From Ascarosepion bandense (lineage: Eukaryota; Mollusca; Cephalopoda; Sepiida; Sepiidae), in the NCBI GenBank assembly GCA_037127315.1, contig JBBBDQ010001270.1, forward strand, positions 4,892,501 through 4,956,500: a stretch of 64,000 nt of DNA, in the 5' to 3' direction. The translations under genes and the position numbers were made by a program. The notes under the pieces were generated by a model. It saw only the letters and a list, made by a program, of their open reading frames with translations. It had not been told where the DNA came from and ran no database searches. Position 1 is the first letter of the stretch, and each line of letters starts with the position of its first letter. Of the stretch, positions 9,910 through 18,661 are shown in pieces.

Positions 9910-10239
9910 TTCTATTATACTTTTAAGCGTTCAATGATTATCTATGGTTCATTGATTATTTGGTATTGTATGGGGTGTTCCAATAATTGAACCAATTTTT
10001 AAAGTAAATTAAGTTTAAGTGTTCAATGATTTTTTTTCAATTTCTTTCAGATTTAAGAACTTCGGTTTCTGGCAATTTTAACCATGGAAAAATAAACAAT
10101 CGAATAACGTTTACATTGTTCAGACTATTGTCCTCATCTTTATTGTCAATATTACAACTAAGCGTTTCAGTAGAATAAACGATCGCAAAAAGCCATGTTT
10201 TGCAATCATTTTTGCTGCACCCTGAGTGTCAATTGAATA

Positions 10240-10655
10240 TTTTTTCTTATACCAAGGCCTTGATCTACCAGTGACTCGATTTTGATTGAGTTTGAGAAAT
10301 GCATAAAAATGCGCAAAATCCACCCGAAATTATGTTTGTCGTTGATTTTTAACGAATTCTGTACATTGATTCGAAAAGCTTTTGCGTACATCAAAGATTC
10401 GGATCTTGATCTACAAGTTACCCGATTTTGGTTGAATTCACATAAGGCATCTCGGAGGAGAAGACTTCGTTAATTCTAAGCGTTTCGGTGATTTCTGCTG
10501 TACCCCGTAAATCGATTCAAAAGGTTTTGTATACATCGAAGTTCATGTTATAATCAACAAGTCACTCAATTTTAGTTGAAATTGGACCAGGGATTTCGGA
10601 GAAGTAGGGTCTGTTAGAATGGAGACATACAAACACACAGACAGAATATATATGT
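10240..10655 (+). repeat. Degenerate repeat with 'CTTGATCTAC..TGACTCGATTTTG' units
   Basis: Three related stretches (about 10257-10290, 10405-10440, 10551-10590) read 'cttgatctac(c/a)agt.ac.cgattttg.ttgaa'. The block closes with GAGACATACAAACACACAGA and a short TA run. Such '3-prime end plus CA-rich plus TA' layouts are typical of LINE 3' regions, but I cannot assign a family. Confidence 0.45.
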
Positions 10656-10660
10656 ATATA

Positions 10661-11235
10661 GTGCATGGTTAGGTTTTGAAGGTTGTCAAAATGCCTTTAG
10701 CAAAATAAAGGAAGGTAAATAAGTTGTTGGGTATTACCTATTATACATTAATTTTTGGAGATCAAAATCTCATCTTCAGAATGGTACAATAGCTTGTGTT
10801 CGAGTTCATGCCTTTCAACGAATGGTCATTCCTGGCTGCTGCTGCTGTCGTTAATTGTAGTGAGTGCGTGTGTGTATATGTGCGTGTGTGTGTAAGTGTG
10901 CTAGAGCATGTATATGTGTGTGTTTATGGTATATATATGTGTGATTGACAGTTGTGACCTTTTTATGGTCTGATGGTATCAGTCTGCTTTAATATGTGGT
11001 TTATCTCAGTATGTGTTTACCTGACCGTTAGTTTGACTTTTGTCAAAGTGGAAGAGGGCTTTTTATGACTGCTGTTTTATCTATCTGCTTCATCTCGTGT
11101 GTGCATGTCTGTGAGTGTGTCATGTGTGCGTGTTTATGTGCAAAAAATGGCGTATACTTCTTGTATTTTATTTTTCTTTATTTTGTGTATTTATATATAT
11201 TTGTTTTTAATTATTTTCTTTTATTTCTTTTATTT
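10661..11235 (+). mobile_element. Element E copy lacking its right terminal repeat
   Basis: Begins GTGCATGGTTAGGTTTTGAA, equal to the terminal repeat of the full copy at 14864-15447. It runs colinear with the reverse complement of that copy to about GCGTATACTTCTTG (11170), then passes into T-rich sequence. No open frame. Confidence 0.75.
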
Positions 11236-11622
11236 TTATTTTATTTTATTTTTTTCCTTTTTTTTTTGATTACCATAGTATTTTTGTAATTATTTTTTTG
11301 AATTTTTAAAAAAATCCTTTCTAACAAAACAGCATGGCGTAATGAAAAATGCATATAGATTAAGAGAAAAGATCAAAGTATATTTTTTTATTATTTCTTT
11401 ATTTTCAATCCTTTCTCCCACTTTCGAAATCTCGGTTAAATATTTTGTTTTTCTTGTGTCAACGGGTGGGCCAAAGATTAGTGAAGAGCTTTTTAACGCC
11501 ATTTTTTGCATTAAAAACACAATGATTTGGAAATTCTTGCAAAAATGAAATAACTGTTTGATTTCAATGAAACTTTCAGGACGTATTCACTAGTATTTTT
11601 TTTTTGTTTTAGAAAAAAGCAA
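11236..11622. other. T-rich sequence, no gene
   Basis: Long T and A runs surround a region without coding motifs. Small overlapping frames on both strands are unconvincing. Confidence 0.45.
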
Positions 11623-12198
11623 TTGGTAAATTTTTGAATTGTTCCCCGAAGGCCTTTACCCCGTCAAATCTTTCCAAAACATCCTTAATTACGTGCAAAT
11701 GTATATGCTGAACTCAAATCGATAATTGTTTATTGAAGAAACCTACCTATTTTCATGTTATCGACCAGGAAAAAAATCGAACTATATCTCACCCCTTACG
11801 ACTGTTCTCATATCTGATTCACCGCTGAATGACTTGGGGCGTAGGATAATTATTTCGGCCTATTTACTTCCTTGGAGCAATTACTCAGCGATTTGTTTGG
11901 TTTCGGAACTCATTTTCCGCGTAGTAATTGCAAAAAGGAAGTAAAAAGCCGAAAAATCGGCGAACTACGCGTGAAGTCATTCTGCAGTGAATAACATTTT
12001 TGAAGCGTGGTTACGGGATATGATAAACAACGACAATAAGTTCGATATTTTTCTGGTCGTTAACTTGAAAAAAGGTAGGTTTCGTCAATAAACAATTATC
12101 GATTTGAGTTCAGCATTTACATTTGCACGGAAATAAGGATGCTTTGGAAAGATTTGAAGGGGTAAAGGCCTTCGGGGAACAAATCAAAAATTTACCAA
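11623..12198. mobile_element. 577-bp foldback (palindromic) element
   Basis: Left (TTGGTAAATTTTTGAATTG...) and right (...CAAAAATTTACCAA) halves are reverse complements along almost their whole length. Examples are GTTCCCCGAAGGCCTTTACC with GGTAAAGGCCTTCGGGGAAC, and ATCGATAATTGTTTATTGA with TCAATAAACAATTATCGAT. Pairing extends toward the centre near 11905, where TTACTTCCT..GCAATTACT has its complement at about 11925-11945. It encodes nothing. It is consistent with a foldback DNA transposon or an inverted tail-to-tail duplication. Confidence 0.85.
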
Positions 12199-12204
12199 GC
12201 CATT

Positions 12205-13160
12205 TTTATTTTTTTACTTTTATAATCGTTTTACCCCAAGCAAGGCAGTACTGACACTGGTGCACAGTGGGGCTACATAAGAGGAGAACGAAGAGAAATA
12301 AAAACAGGTTACAGTGGGTGTGGGAGAACGGATAGGAGACGAATGGAAACACTGGTATGAAGAGTGTTACGTGAGAGTAGAGCAAAAAGGGCGAAGAATA
12401 AGATACAGAGGTTGTAGGGTAAAGGATGGGAGTCAAGGAGATAAGAGGTGACAACTGGGGGTGCATTTAAACTCTTGGAGATCGTTGCTATAATGGAAGC
12501 AAGTATACGGAAGTGAGTTCCACAGGCGGGAAGCGCGAAAAAAGAAGAGTAGAAATAGCGGCTACATTTGATTGTTTTGTCTGTAAAAGGATGATATCTA
12601 GTTGCCAGTCACGTAGCTCGAGTAAATTCATGCAGAGTGGGCACCAGGGAGCTAAGCTTGTCGAAGCAGAAGCTTGTAGAAGAGACAGAGGGAAGCCACA
12701 TTTCGTCGGTGAGAAAGTGACTGGATTCGATCTGCCAGGTCGGGATCGATTACATTGCAGATTCTCCTTTTGATTTTGACGAGAAACCCGAAATTAATAG
12801 CAGGGTCGACTTACAGATATGACAACAGTATTCAATACACGGGCGGGTGGTAGATTTGTATGTGTGCAACATTGATTCAGACGAGAAAAACTGCCTCGCT
12901 CGGTACAGTGACCCGACATTCCTAGCAGTAAATTTAGCTATTGATTCAATGTAGTCGTTCCACTTGAGGTCGGCTGAGAGAGTGAGGCCGAGGTGGCACA
13001 GTGTATTGCTTTCAGGGAGACTAGCGTGAGCCATGCTGATGTGGGGTAAGAGAGATTGTCGATGCTGGTTAAATGATAGTAACTTCGTTTTGCAAGCATT
13101 AAAATTTACAAGTCATTTCTTACACGAGTCTACCACAGATTGAAGGTCCTTTTCAATTTT
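12205..13160 (-). mobile_element. LINE-B 3' region
   Basis: On the minus strand the copy opens near 13160 with 'IEKDLQSVVDSCKK' and continues 'LVNFNACKTKLLSFNQHR' and 'LPESNTLCHLGLTLSADLKW' (open frame 13034-12750). It then has 'RPCIEYCCHI' and a frameshifted C-terminal domain. It ends at about 12210 in the family's 3' block (GCCTTGCTTGGGGTAAAACG). The 5' end is truncated within RT. It abuts the foldback at 12198. Confidence 0.85.
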
Positions 13161-13689
13161 GTAAAAATATATTTATTTTTTTTACGTCTGTTGCCCTCAC
13201 TTACTTAATTTTATGAAATTTTGAGGAATTAAAATTTCAGCATCTTCAAATTTATATTAATTAAAAGCAGGACACCTTGAAGAACTTAAATCTTCAATTT
13301 GTCAAACAGAAACACCATTTACTACAATCGACTCTAAATCGTAAAAAAAAAAGAATGAAATAAAACTATGACATTATCTAATTAGAAAAGCTTTTAATTG
13401 CTTTTACAAATAAGATATACTAAAGACACTTGTCTGTGAAAAAATAAATTTTTGCAAGAACTGTTTCCTTAAATTTTAAAATTATAATTAGAAAAATTAG
13501 GTATTAAATTTTATAAAATTCTGTATTAATTTCAGCTATTTAGATCATATTATTATAAAGTAAAATATATATTTTATAACCATAAATGGAAAAGTTTTAC
13601 AGAAATAATCAAACACTAATATTTAAAAAATAAATTTCTATTTTTTTCAAGATGTAAATTAGTATTTCAAAGATCATTCGACATGACGG
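13161..13689. other. AT-rich sequence, no gene
   Basis: Very AT-rich with no frame longer than background and no repeat recognised. Confidence 0.5.
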
Positions 13690-13707
13690 TCATATTATAG
13701 TTAGTCC

Positions 13708-13845
13708 CTTGCTCACCTCGTGGTGGTGTAATGGTTAGCAAACTTGTCTCGCTAGAATCATTACAATTGGGTAGTGAGTTCGATCCTCACTGGGTGTCCC
13801 TTGCTTTCGACCTTGTGCCACGTCTAAGCTATGCTTAGTAAATCA
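13708..13845 (+). mobile_element. Short tRNA-headed SINE with flanking direct repeats
   Basis: A tRNA-like head (13713-13797) is followed by about 45 bp (TTTCGACCTTGTGCCACG..). The pair CATATTATAGT(T/C)AGTC at 13691-13706 and 13848-13863 brackets it like a target duplication. A nested 10-bp repeat GTCCCTTGCT also flanks the head (13704-13713, 13796-13805), so the exact insert limits are ambiguous. Confidence 0.55.
13713..13797 (+). tRNA. tRNA-like head of the SINE
   Basis: It contains an A-box GTGGTGTAATGGTTAGCA and a T arm GTGAG-TTCGATC-CTCAC. The acceptor halves TCACCTC/TGGGTGT pair only partly. The anticodon arm does not fold as a standard 5-bp stem. It is almost certainly a SINE promoter region rather than a functional tRNA. 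Confidence 0.6.
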
Positions 13846-13852
13846 CCATATT

Positions 13853-14167
13853 ATAGTCAGTCACTTAAGTGCTATACGTTATACACGGTTGGGCGATCAT
13901 GTCTCGAAAGTTACATGATTGACTGGGCAGAAGATTTTTTCGTAGTAGTTTGCCATTTCTTTTTGAGGTAGACTGGTAACAAACGAAGTTACAGAACACA
14001 ATCTGTCCTGTTATTTAACCCATAGCTGGAAGGAGTAGCGACAATTTAAAACCTTTTCCAAGAGTATTTACGCGTGAGTGAATGCAACGTATTCAACTGG
14101 AATTCGAACTCGGCTCTCCAGTTTCTCGTTCCGAACCGATATCTACTACACCACAACGCGCATCCGC
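13853..14167 (-). mobile_element. SINE-S copy (tRNA-derived)
   Basis: Full length on the minus strand. The tRNA-like head is at 14165-14085 (GGTGTAGTAGATATCGG, B-box GAGTTCGAATTCC), followed by the body with CAGGACAGATTGTGTTCTG. The 3' tail CACTTAAGTGACTGACT is at the left. Confidence 0.85.
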
Positions 14168-14491
14168 CATATTTATATTACATGGTTCTAATTTTGAATG
14201 ACACAGGTCATCGTGACCGAAGATTTGTGAGTACTGACCTTGTTCAAACTGTTGGCCTAGCCATATTATGCGTTCTCTCTAAAGTTTGCTTAGCATAGTT
14301 GCAATATCAACCACATGCGTGTCTTGTGGGTGTTGAACGAATGCAAATGCGTCTGAGCTGGTGTCAGCAAAAGAGATTGACTAGCCGCCTTAGTAGTCAG
14401 TCATTATTATTTATTTTGAATAATTTGTCTTCAAAGATGCCTGCATGTACGGTGGCATGATTTCAACAAAATAAAGCTAAATATCCCGATT
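14168..14491. other. No recognisable feature
   Basis: No repeat or coding motif was identified between the SINE and the next LINE-A fragment. Confidence 0.45.
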
Positions 14492-14757
14492 TACAGCAAA
14501 CTGAGCATTAGGAAAAGACAGCTGAAGTTCCTGGGACATGCAACGAGGAAGTAGGGTTTGGAGAATCTGATACTAACAGGTCAGATACAGGGGAAAAGAG
14601 ACAGGGGATAACATATGTGAAGGACCTGATCAGGTGGATGACAGAATAAGGATTGCACGGTGTAACAAGAGAAGGCGTGCTAAGAGCCACCAGGGATAGG
14701 GAGACGTGGAAAGCCATGATCGCCTACGTCCTGAAGGGACAAGGCATATAGAAGAAG
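14492..14757 (+). mobile_element. LINE-A 3' end
   Basis: Covers only the last 260 bp. In shifting frames it reads 'EKTAEVPGTCNEE', then 'GVLRATRDRETWKAMIAYVLKGQGI' and stop, followed by the tail AGAAGAAGAAAATTC. Strongly 5'-truncated. Confidence 0.85.
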
Positions 14758-14863
14758 AAAATTCTGTAATTAGTTTTATCATTTCCGTCCATCCGTATTT
14801 ATTTTTCATCGATGATTTAACAAGGGAAAGTACTCTTCAACTTCCATAACTTGTGTATATTAG

Positions 14864-15447
14864 GTGTATGGTTAGGTCTTGAAGGCTATCACAATGCGCT
14901 TAGTATAATAAAAGAAGTATACGCACATAAACACACACGTGACACACTCACGCACACACGAGAACGAATACAAGATGGCAAAAGAAAAAAAAATCTAGCA
15001 ATAAACACGCCCCCAATTAAAGCAAACAGATATAACACCAGATCCTAAAACAAAGCCCCCTACCACTTTGGCAAATGTCAAACTATCGGTCAGGTCAACG
15101 CATACTTAGATAAACCACATATTAAAGCGGACTGATATCATCAAACCGTAAAAAGGCTCCAACTATCAATCACACAAATATATATACCATAAATACACAC
15201 ACATATACATGCTCTAACACATTTACACACACACACGCACTCACTACAATTAATGACAGCAGTAGCAGCCAAGAATGACCATTCGTTGAAAGGCACGGAA
15301 CTCGAAAACAAGCTCTTTTACCATTCTGAAGATGAGATTTTGATTTCGAAATATTAATGTATAATAAATAGGTAATACCCAACAATTATTTACCTTTCTT
15401 TGTTTTACTAAACGCATTGTGATATCCTTCAAAACCTAACCATACAC
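14864..15447 (-). mobile_element. Element E, full copy with about 45-bp terminal inverted repeats
   Basis: Left end GTGTATGGTTAGGTCTTGAA (14864 onward) is repeated in inverse at the right end (to 15447). Pairing runs for about 45 bp through TATCACAATGCG(C/T)TTAGTA. The 584-bp body has CA/TG runs and no open frame. It is a MITE-like non-autonomous element. No clear target duplication was found. The other copies are at 10661 and 9541. Confidence 0.75.
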
Positions 15448-15567
15448 ACGCATATATATATTTATGTATACGAGCAAATGAATTTCTAATATTTATAGAG
15501 TCACCCGCAGACAGATCTGTTTCGCTGTATCACAGCTCATCAGTACAACCAGGCATCCGTTTGCTTT

Positions 15568-15637
15568 TAACCCAGACTTGAAACCCGATCGAATTGGCGT
15601 CAGTCGGCGGTTCTACCTCTGAGCTATGGGCGCTCGG
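15568..15637 (-). tRNA. tRNA-like sequence (SINE head or tRNA pseudogene)
   Basis: The minus strand reads GAGCGCCCATAGCTCAGAGG (acceptor/A-box), then TAGAACCGCCG, and ends in a B-box-like GGGTTTCAAGTCTGGG. The A-box TAGCTCAGAGGTAGAAC is very close to canonical. The T stem and acceptor 3' half pair poorly. It is followed on the minus strand by non-tRNA sequence, as in a SINE. Confidence 0.6.
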
Positions 15638-15706
15638 TAAAAAAGAAGGCAGACTTTTAGCGTATGATGTATCATATGCCAGTGGCCAGTGTGGGGAGTT
15701 ACCCAG

Positions 15707-15776
15707 TTAATAATGAACTCTTCATTGCCTATATAAACCGAGAGTTAATATAGGCAAAGAAAAGTCCATTATTAAT
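15707..15776. repeat. Imperfect hairpin
   Basis: TAATAATG..TTGCCTATAT pairs with ATATAGGCAA..CATTATTA around AAACCGAGAGTTA. It directly precedes the miniature LINE-B derivative. Confidence 0.7.
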
Positions 15777-15993
15777 TGGAGTAGATAGACTAAACCAATT
15801 GGAGTAGATAGACTAAACTATCGCCCGGTTTACACTTCACCCACGTCTATTGAACAGGTGAAGAGGCTCATCCCTTGTTTCCTGTTTAGGATGCGATTTC
15901 CGGCGTTCTCTTTTCCAATCTTTTTACTCTTACGTAGCCCCCTGTGGCGTTATCGCCTTGTTTGGGGTGATATGATTAAAAAAATGTATGTAA
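15773..15993 (+). mobile_element. Miniature LINE-B derivative (5' leader joined to 3' end)
   Basis: The first part (AGACTAAACTATCGCCCGG.., TCTATTGAACAGG, CCTGTTTAGGATG) matches the reverse complement of 21690-21570, the 5' leader of the long LINE-B copy. At about 15920 it switches to the LINE-B 3' end (ACGTAGCCCCCTGTGGCG, then GGGGTGATATGATTAAAAA). The whole ORF is missing. The first 23 bp, AATTGGAGTAGATAGACTAA.., is duplicated in tandem. It looks like a non-autonomous element keeping both LINE ends. Confidence 0.8.
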
Positions 15994-16017
15994 CTCCTCA
16001 CAACAATATATATACAT

Positions 16018-16140
16018 ATATATTATAAATTATAGTTTAGAACATGTACATTTTTTTTATCCACTACCAAGTGTACAAGTTGTTTCGACATTGAAATTAC
16101 AAAAATTTGTACATGTTCTAAACTATAATTTATAATAAAA
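16018..16140 (-). repeat. Repeat H with long inverted arms
   Basis: TTATAAATTATAGTTTAGAA and its complement pair across about 60 bp, giving arms of about 27 bp. On the minus strand the centre (TTTCAATGTCGAAACAA) is related to the repeats at 63505 and 63841. Confidence 0.75.
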
Positions 16141-16225
16141 ATTCACAGCTCTATATTATATATCGAGCACCGTTTTAAATTAATGTTTTGGACGTTGTAA
16201 ATTTTTCTTCGTTCCTTATTCACTT

Positions 16226-16227
<2 letters not shown>

Positions 16228-16262
<35 letters not shown>
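16228..16262. repeat. (TA)n microsatellite
   Basis: Pure TA run of about 35 bp. Confidence 0.95.
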
Positions 16263-16263
<1 letters not shown>

Positions 16264-16324
16264 GTGCTAGCACCCCCTCCACCCAATCGATGGGCTTCGA
16301 ACAGTTCCATCTAGCCAGTTCTGC

Positions 16325-16571
16325 TTAATGCGTAGAGTAATGGATAGCGGCTGGGATTGTGGAATCGGAGAGTCGAGTTCTAATTCCAGTTGAATTCATT
16401 GCATTCACTTTGAAAAGTTATGAATGTTTACCCATCTATGGGTAAATATAGGTAAACAGACTGGTTTCTATAATCTTGGTTAGCGACTAATCTAGAAGGA
16501 AAACTCTGCTATTCAGAGTTTGAATGGTGGAGCGTGCTGGGTTATGTCACTCTATCTTGCTTAAGATACTC

Positions 16572-16573
<2 letters not shown>
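16325..16573 (+). mobile_element. SINE-S copy, plus orientation
   Basis: The head is GCGTAGAGTAATGGATAGCGG with B-box GAGTTCTAATTCC and TTGAATTCATTGCATTCAC. The body with 'acagactggtttctataatc' is shortened and diverged relative to the minus-strand copies. A TA run begins immediately after it at 16574. Confidence 0.75.

Positions 16574-16605
<32 letters not shown>
16574..16605. repeat. (TA)n microsatellite
   Basis: TA run separating the SINE from the hairpin element that follows. Confidence 0.95.
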
Positions 16606-16611
<6 letters not shown>

Positions 16612-16720
16612 GGATTAATTCAAAGATGTTGAATGGCCATTTCGATATGAAGATCCCCACGGGGGATAACACATCACCTCAGATGGCCATTCAACATCTT
16701 TGAATTAATCCTTTTTTAAT
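16606..16720. mobile_element. 115-bp hairpin element (mini-foldback)
   Basis: Arms of about 34 bp, AAGGATTAATTCAAAGATGT.. at the left and its exact complement at the right (to CTTTGAATTAATCCTT). They enclose a 42-bp loop (TCGATATGAAGATCCCC..). It is flanked by TA-rich DNA, as expected for a tiny MITE. It could also be read as a small-RNA precursor-like hairpin; no evidence separates the two. Confidence 0.85.
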
Positions 16721-16869
16721 ATATATTTGCTCTGTAATATTTTATTACATGGAGCTCTCTTCCTGTATCATTTTTTAATATTAAAATAAAATTTTTAATA
16801 TTAATTAGAATCGGGTTTTTGGAATTTACCTTCCTGCTTTTTTCCCTTGGATTGAAGTATCTGAATTAA

Positions 16870-16889
16870 AATATATATATATATATATA
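16870..16889. repeat. (TA)n microsatellite
   Basis: Short TA run. Confidence 0.9.
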
Positions 16890-17001
16890 AATCCACAAAA
16901 AGATGATTTGGTAGTAAATCCCAAAGGATTCTATTAATATTTCCATATTAACACTGATCCATTCAGAAGGCTCAATGTAATTAAATTTAATTATTACATT
17001 T

Positions 17002-17006
<5 letters not shown>

Positions 17007-17040
<34 letters not shown>
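17007..17040. repeat. (TA)n microsatellite
   Basis: TA run of about 34 bp directly upstream of another hairpin. Confidence 0.95.
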
Positions 17041-17042
<2 letters not shown>

Positions 17043-17102
17043 TCATAAATAAAAAAAAACTGACTTAGTTTTACCACTAAGTCTGTTTTTTTTATTTATA
17101 CT
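17043..17102. repeat. Hairpin with A/T-run arms
   Basis: ATAAATAAAAAAAAACTGAC..TTAG pairs with CTAAGTCTG..TTTATTTAT around TTTTACCA. It sits beside a TA run, as does the hairpin at 16606. Confidence 0.75.
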
Positions 17103-17162
17103 TTATTATTTTATTACACTTTATCCCAAAGTATCCTATTAATATTTGAATCTCATTTGAAC

Positions 17163-17188
17163 TATATATATATATATATATATATATT
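17163..17188. repeat. (TA)n microsatellite
   Basis: TA run. Confidence 0.95.
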
Positions 17189-17189
17189 G

Positions 17190-18012
17190 AGATTTCACTC
17201 GCCCGATTGACTCACAGGATTAAAAACTTAATTGGGCAATTAAAGTTTATTGCTTTACTCGCTGGCGGTCGATTAAAATCTAGCAATGAAACGTGTCCGT
17301 TCAAATATAGAAAAACCCAACCCAACTTTTACAACCCAAAAGATGCCATTTAAGATTTACATGTTACTTAGAATGACCTATAATAGCATTAGGAACTCTT
17401 TTGTCTCGCTTTTATCCTCCCGGTCAGTGTAAACATTCGTTTAATTAACGCTTTCAGAGTAGAGCCAAAATGTCTCGGTCGCCCAGATTGATTACGAAAA
17501 ATAAAAAGTAAAAGTAAAACATTTGAAAATAAACTATGCGTACCGAAAAACAAAATATACAAGTACTTTTTTTTAATAGAAAATCGTTGAGAAAATCAGA
17601 TTTGTTATTTTTTATCATCTATGAGATGGATGTTGCAGTCAAGCAGAAGAAAGAAACGACGAAATTAGGTACCTCCACTCAATTGCCAAAAACAAACAAA
17701 AAACAGCATATCATGATGTTAAAAGGGCTCAAACTTAATACAAACAAAGTTTTATCATCAAAATGTTTATGCTATTATTAAGAGCAACGATCAAATTATG
17801 TTATTATATTTAATTCTTTTTTCTAAATCCTTTCTAACACGTTCGAATTTTTAATTAAAATTTCATTTTTTTTTCGTCATTGATTAACGCTATATTTACA
17901 TAAGGCGACTATTAAGAAAACGGAGTCGGTCGAGTAAAATTATTTTGGGGCGAGTAAATTTTCCCTCGCTCTCGACCGCCGGTCGTGTGATATCTTTTTC
18001 AAATCTCAAAGG

Positions 18013-18014
<2 letters not shown>
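17190..18014. other. Unassigned interval between TA runs; possible non-autonomous DNA element
   Basis: TTGAGATTT near the left end recurs in inverse (AAATCTCAA) near the right end, and both ends carry variants of ACTCGC and GGCGGTCGA. The match is short. The segment around 17690-17850 resembles the dispersed repeat D at 48940-49200. The 81-codon frame at 17536 shows no family motif. Confidence 0.35.

Positions 18015-18065
<51 letters not shown>
18015..18065. repeat. (TA)n microsatellite at a LINE-B 3' end
   Basis: About 50 bp of TA directly adjoin the minus-strand LINE-B terminus (..GGGGTGAAATGATTAA on the minus strand). It has grown at, or replaced, the element's poly(A) tail. Confidence 0.95.
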
Positions 18066-18068
<3 letters not shown>

Positions 18069-18265
18069 CATTTCACCCCAGGCAAGGCGTAAAAGCCACT
18101 GATGTGTGGGGGGCTACATAACTGAAAGAAAATTAATAAGAGGAGGGAGAAGAGGATTACAAACCAATTAGGAAGAATCAATAGAAAAATGAAAATGCAG
18201 GTGTGATGACAGTTGCAAGGGGGGAGAGAAAGGGAAGGATATACTGGGTGGGGGAAGGGCTAGAG

Positions 18266-18661
18266 TCAAGTGGTTAGTAGATGAGTATTGACATTGCATT
18301 TAAATTTCTGGAGGTTGTAGCCGTCAGGAAAGCAAGAACATGGGAGCGAGTTCCACAGGCGGGAAGTGCGAGAGAAGAAGCTGCAGGAGTAGAATTGTCG
18401 TCTGCATTTGGCTAACCTAACTGTGAATGGGTGGGACCCAGTTGCCATTCTGGTTGCACGAGTAAACACCTGTTGAGGAGGCACCAGTGACTTAAGTTCA
18501 TCTGAGCAGAAGCCATGAAAGTACTTATAGAACAGACAAAGGGAGGCCACATCTCGTCGTTGGGGAAGTGGCTGTAGTCGAGCCACCAAGTCAGCACCTA
18601 TCACGTTACTAACTCTCCTTTGGAGCCTGTCGAGAACACTGAGGTGAACGGGATTGCCCAT
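18266..18661 (-). pseudogene. LINE-B ORF2 C-terminal domain
   Basis: The open frame reads 'LSVLDRLQRRVSNVIGADL', 'DVASLCLFYKYFHGFCSDEL', 'TGSHPFTVRLAKCRRQFYS' and 'SFFSRTSRLWNSLP', and ends 'VNTHLLTT'. It is the post-RT region shared with copies at 19996, 28047, 42095 and 51431. The first codons (MGNPVH) come from the deletion junction. It lies in a different frame from the upstream RT segment, so it would not be translated with it. Confidence 0.88.
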
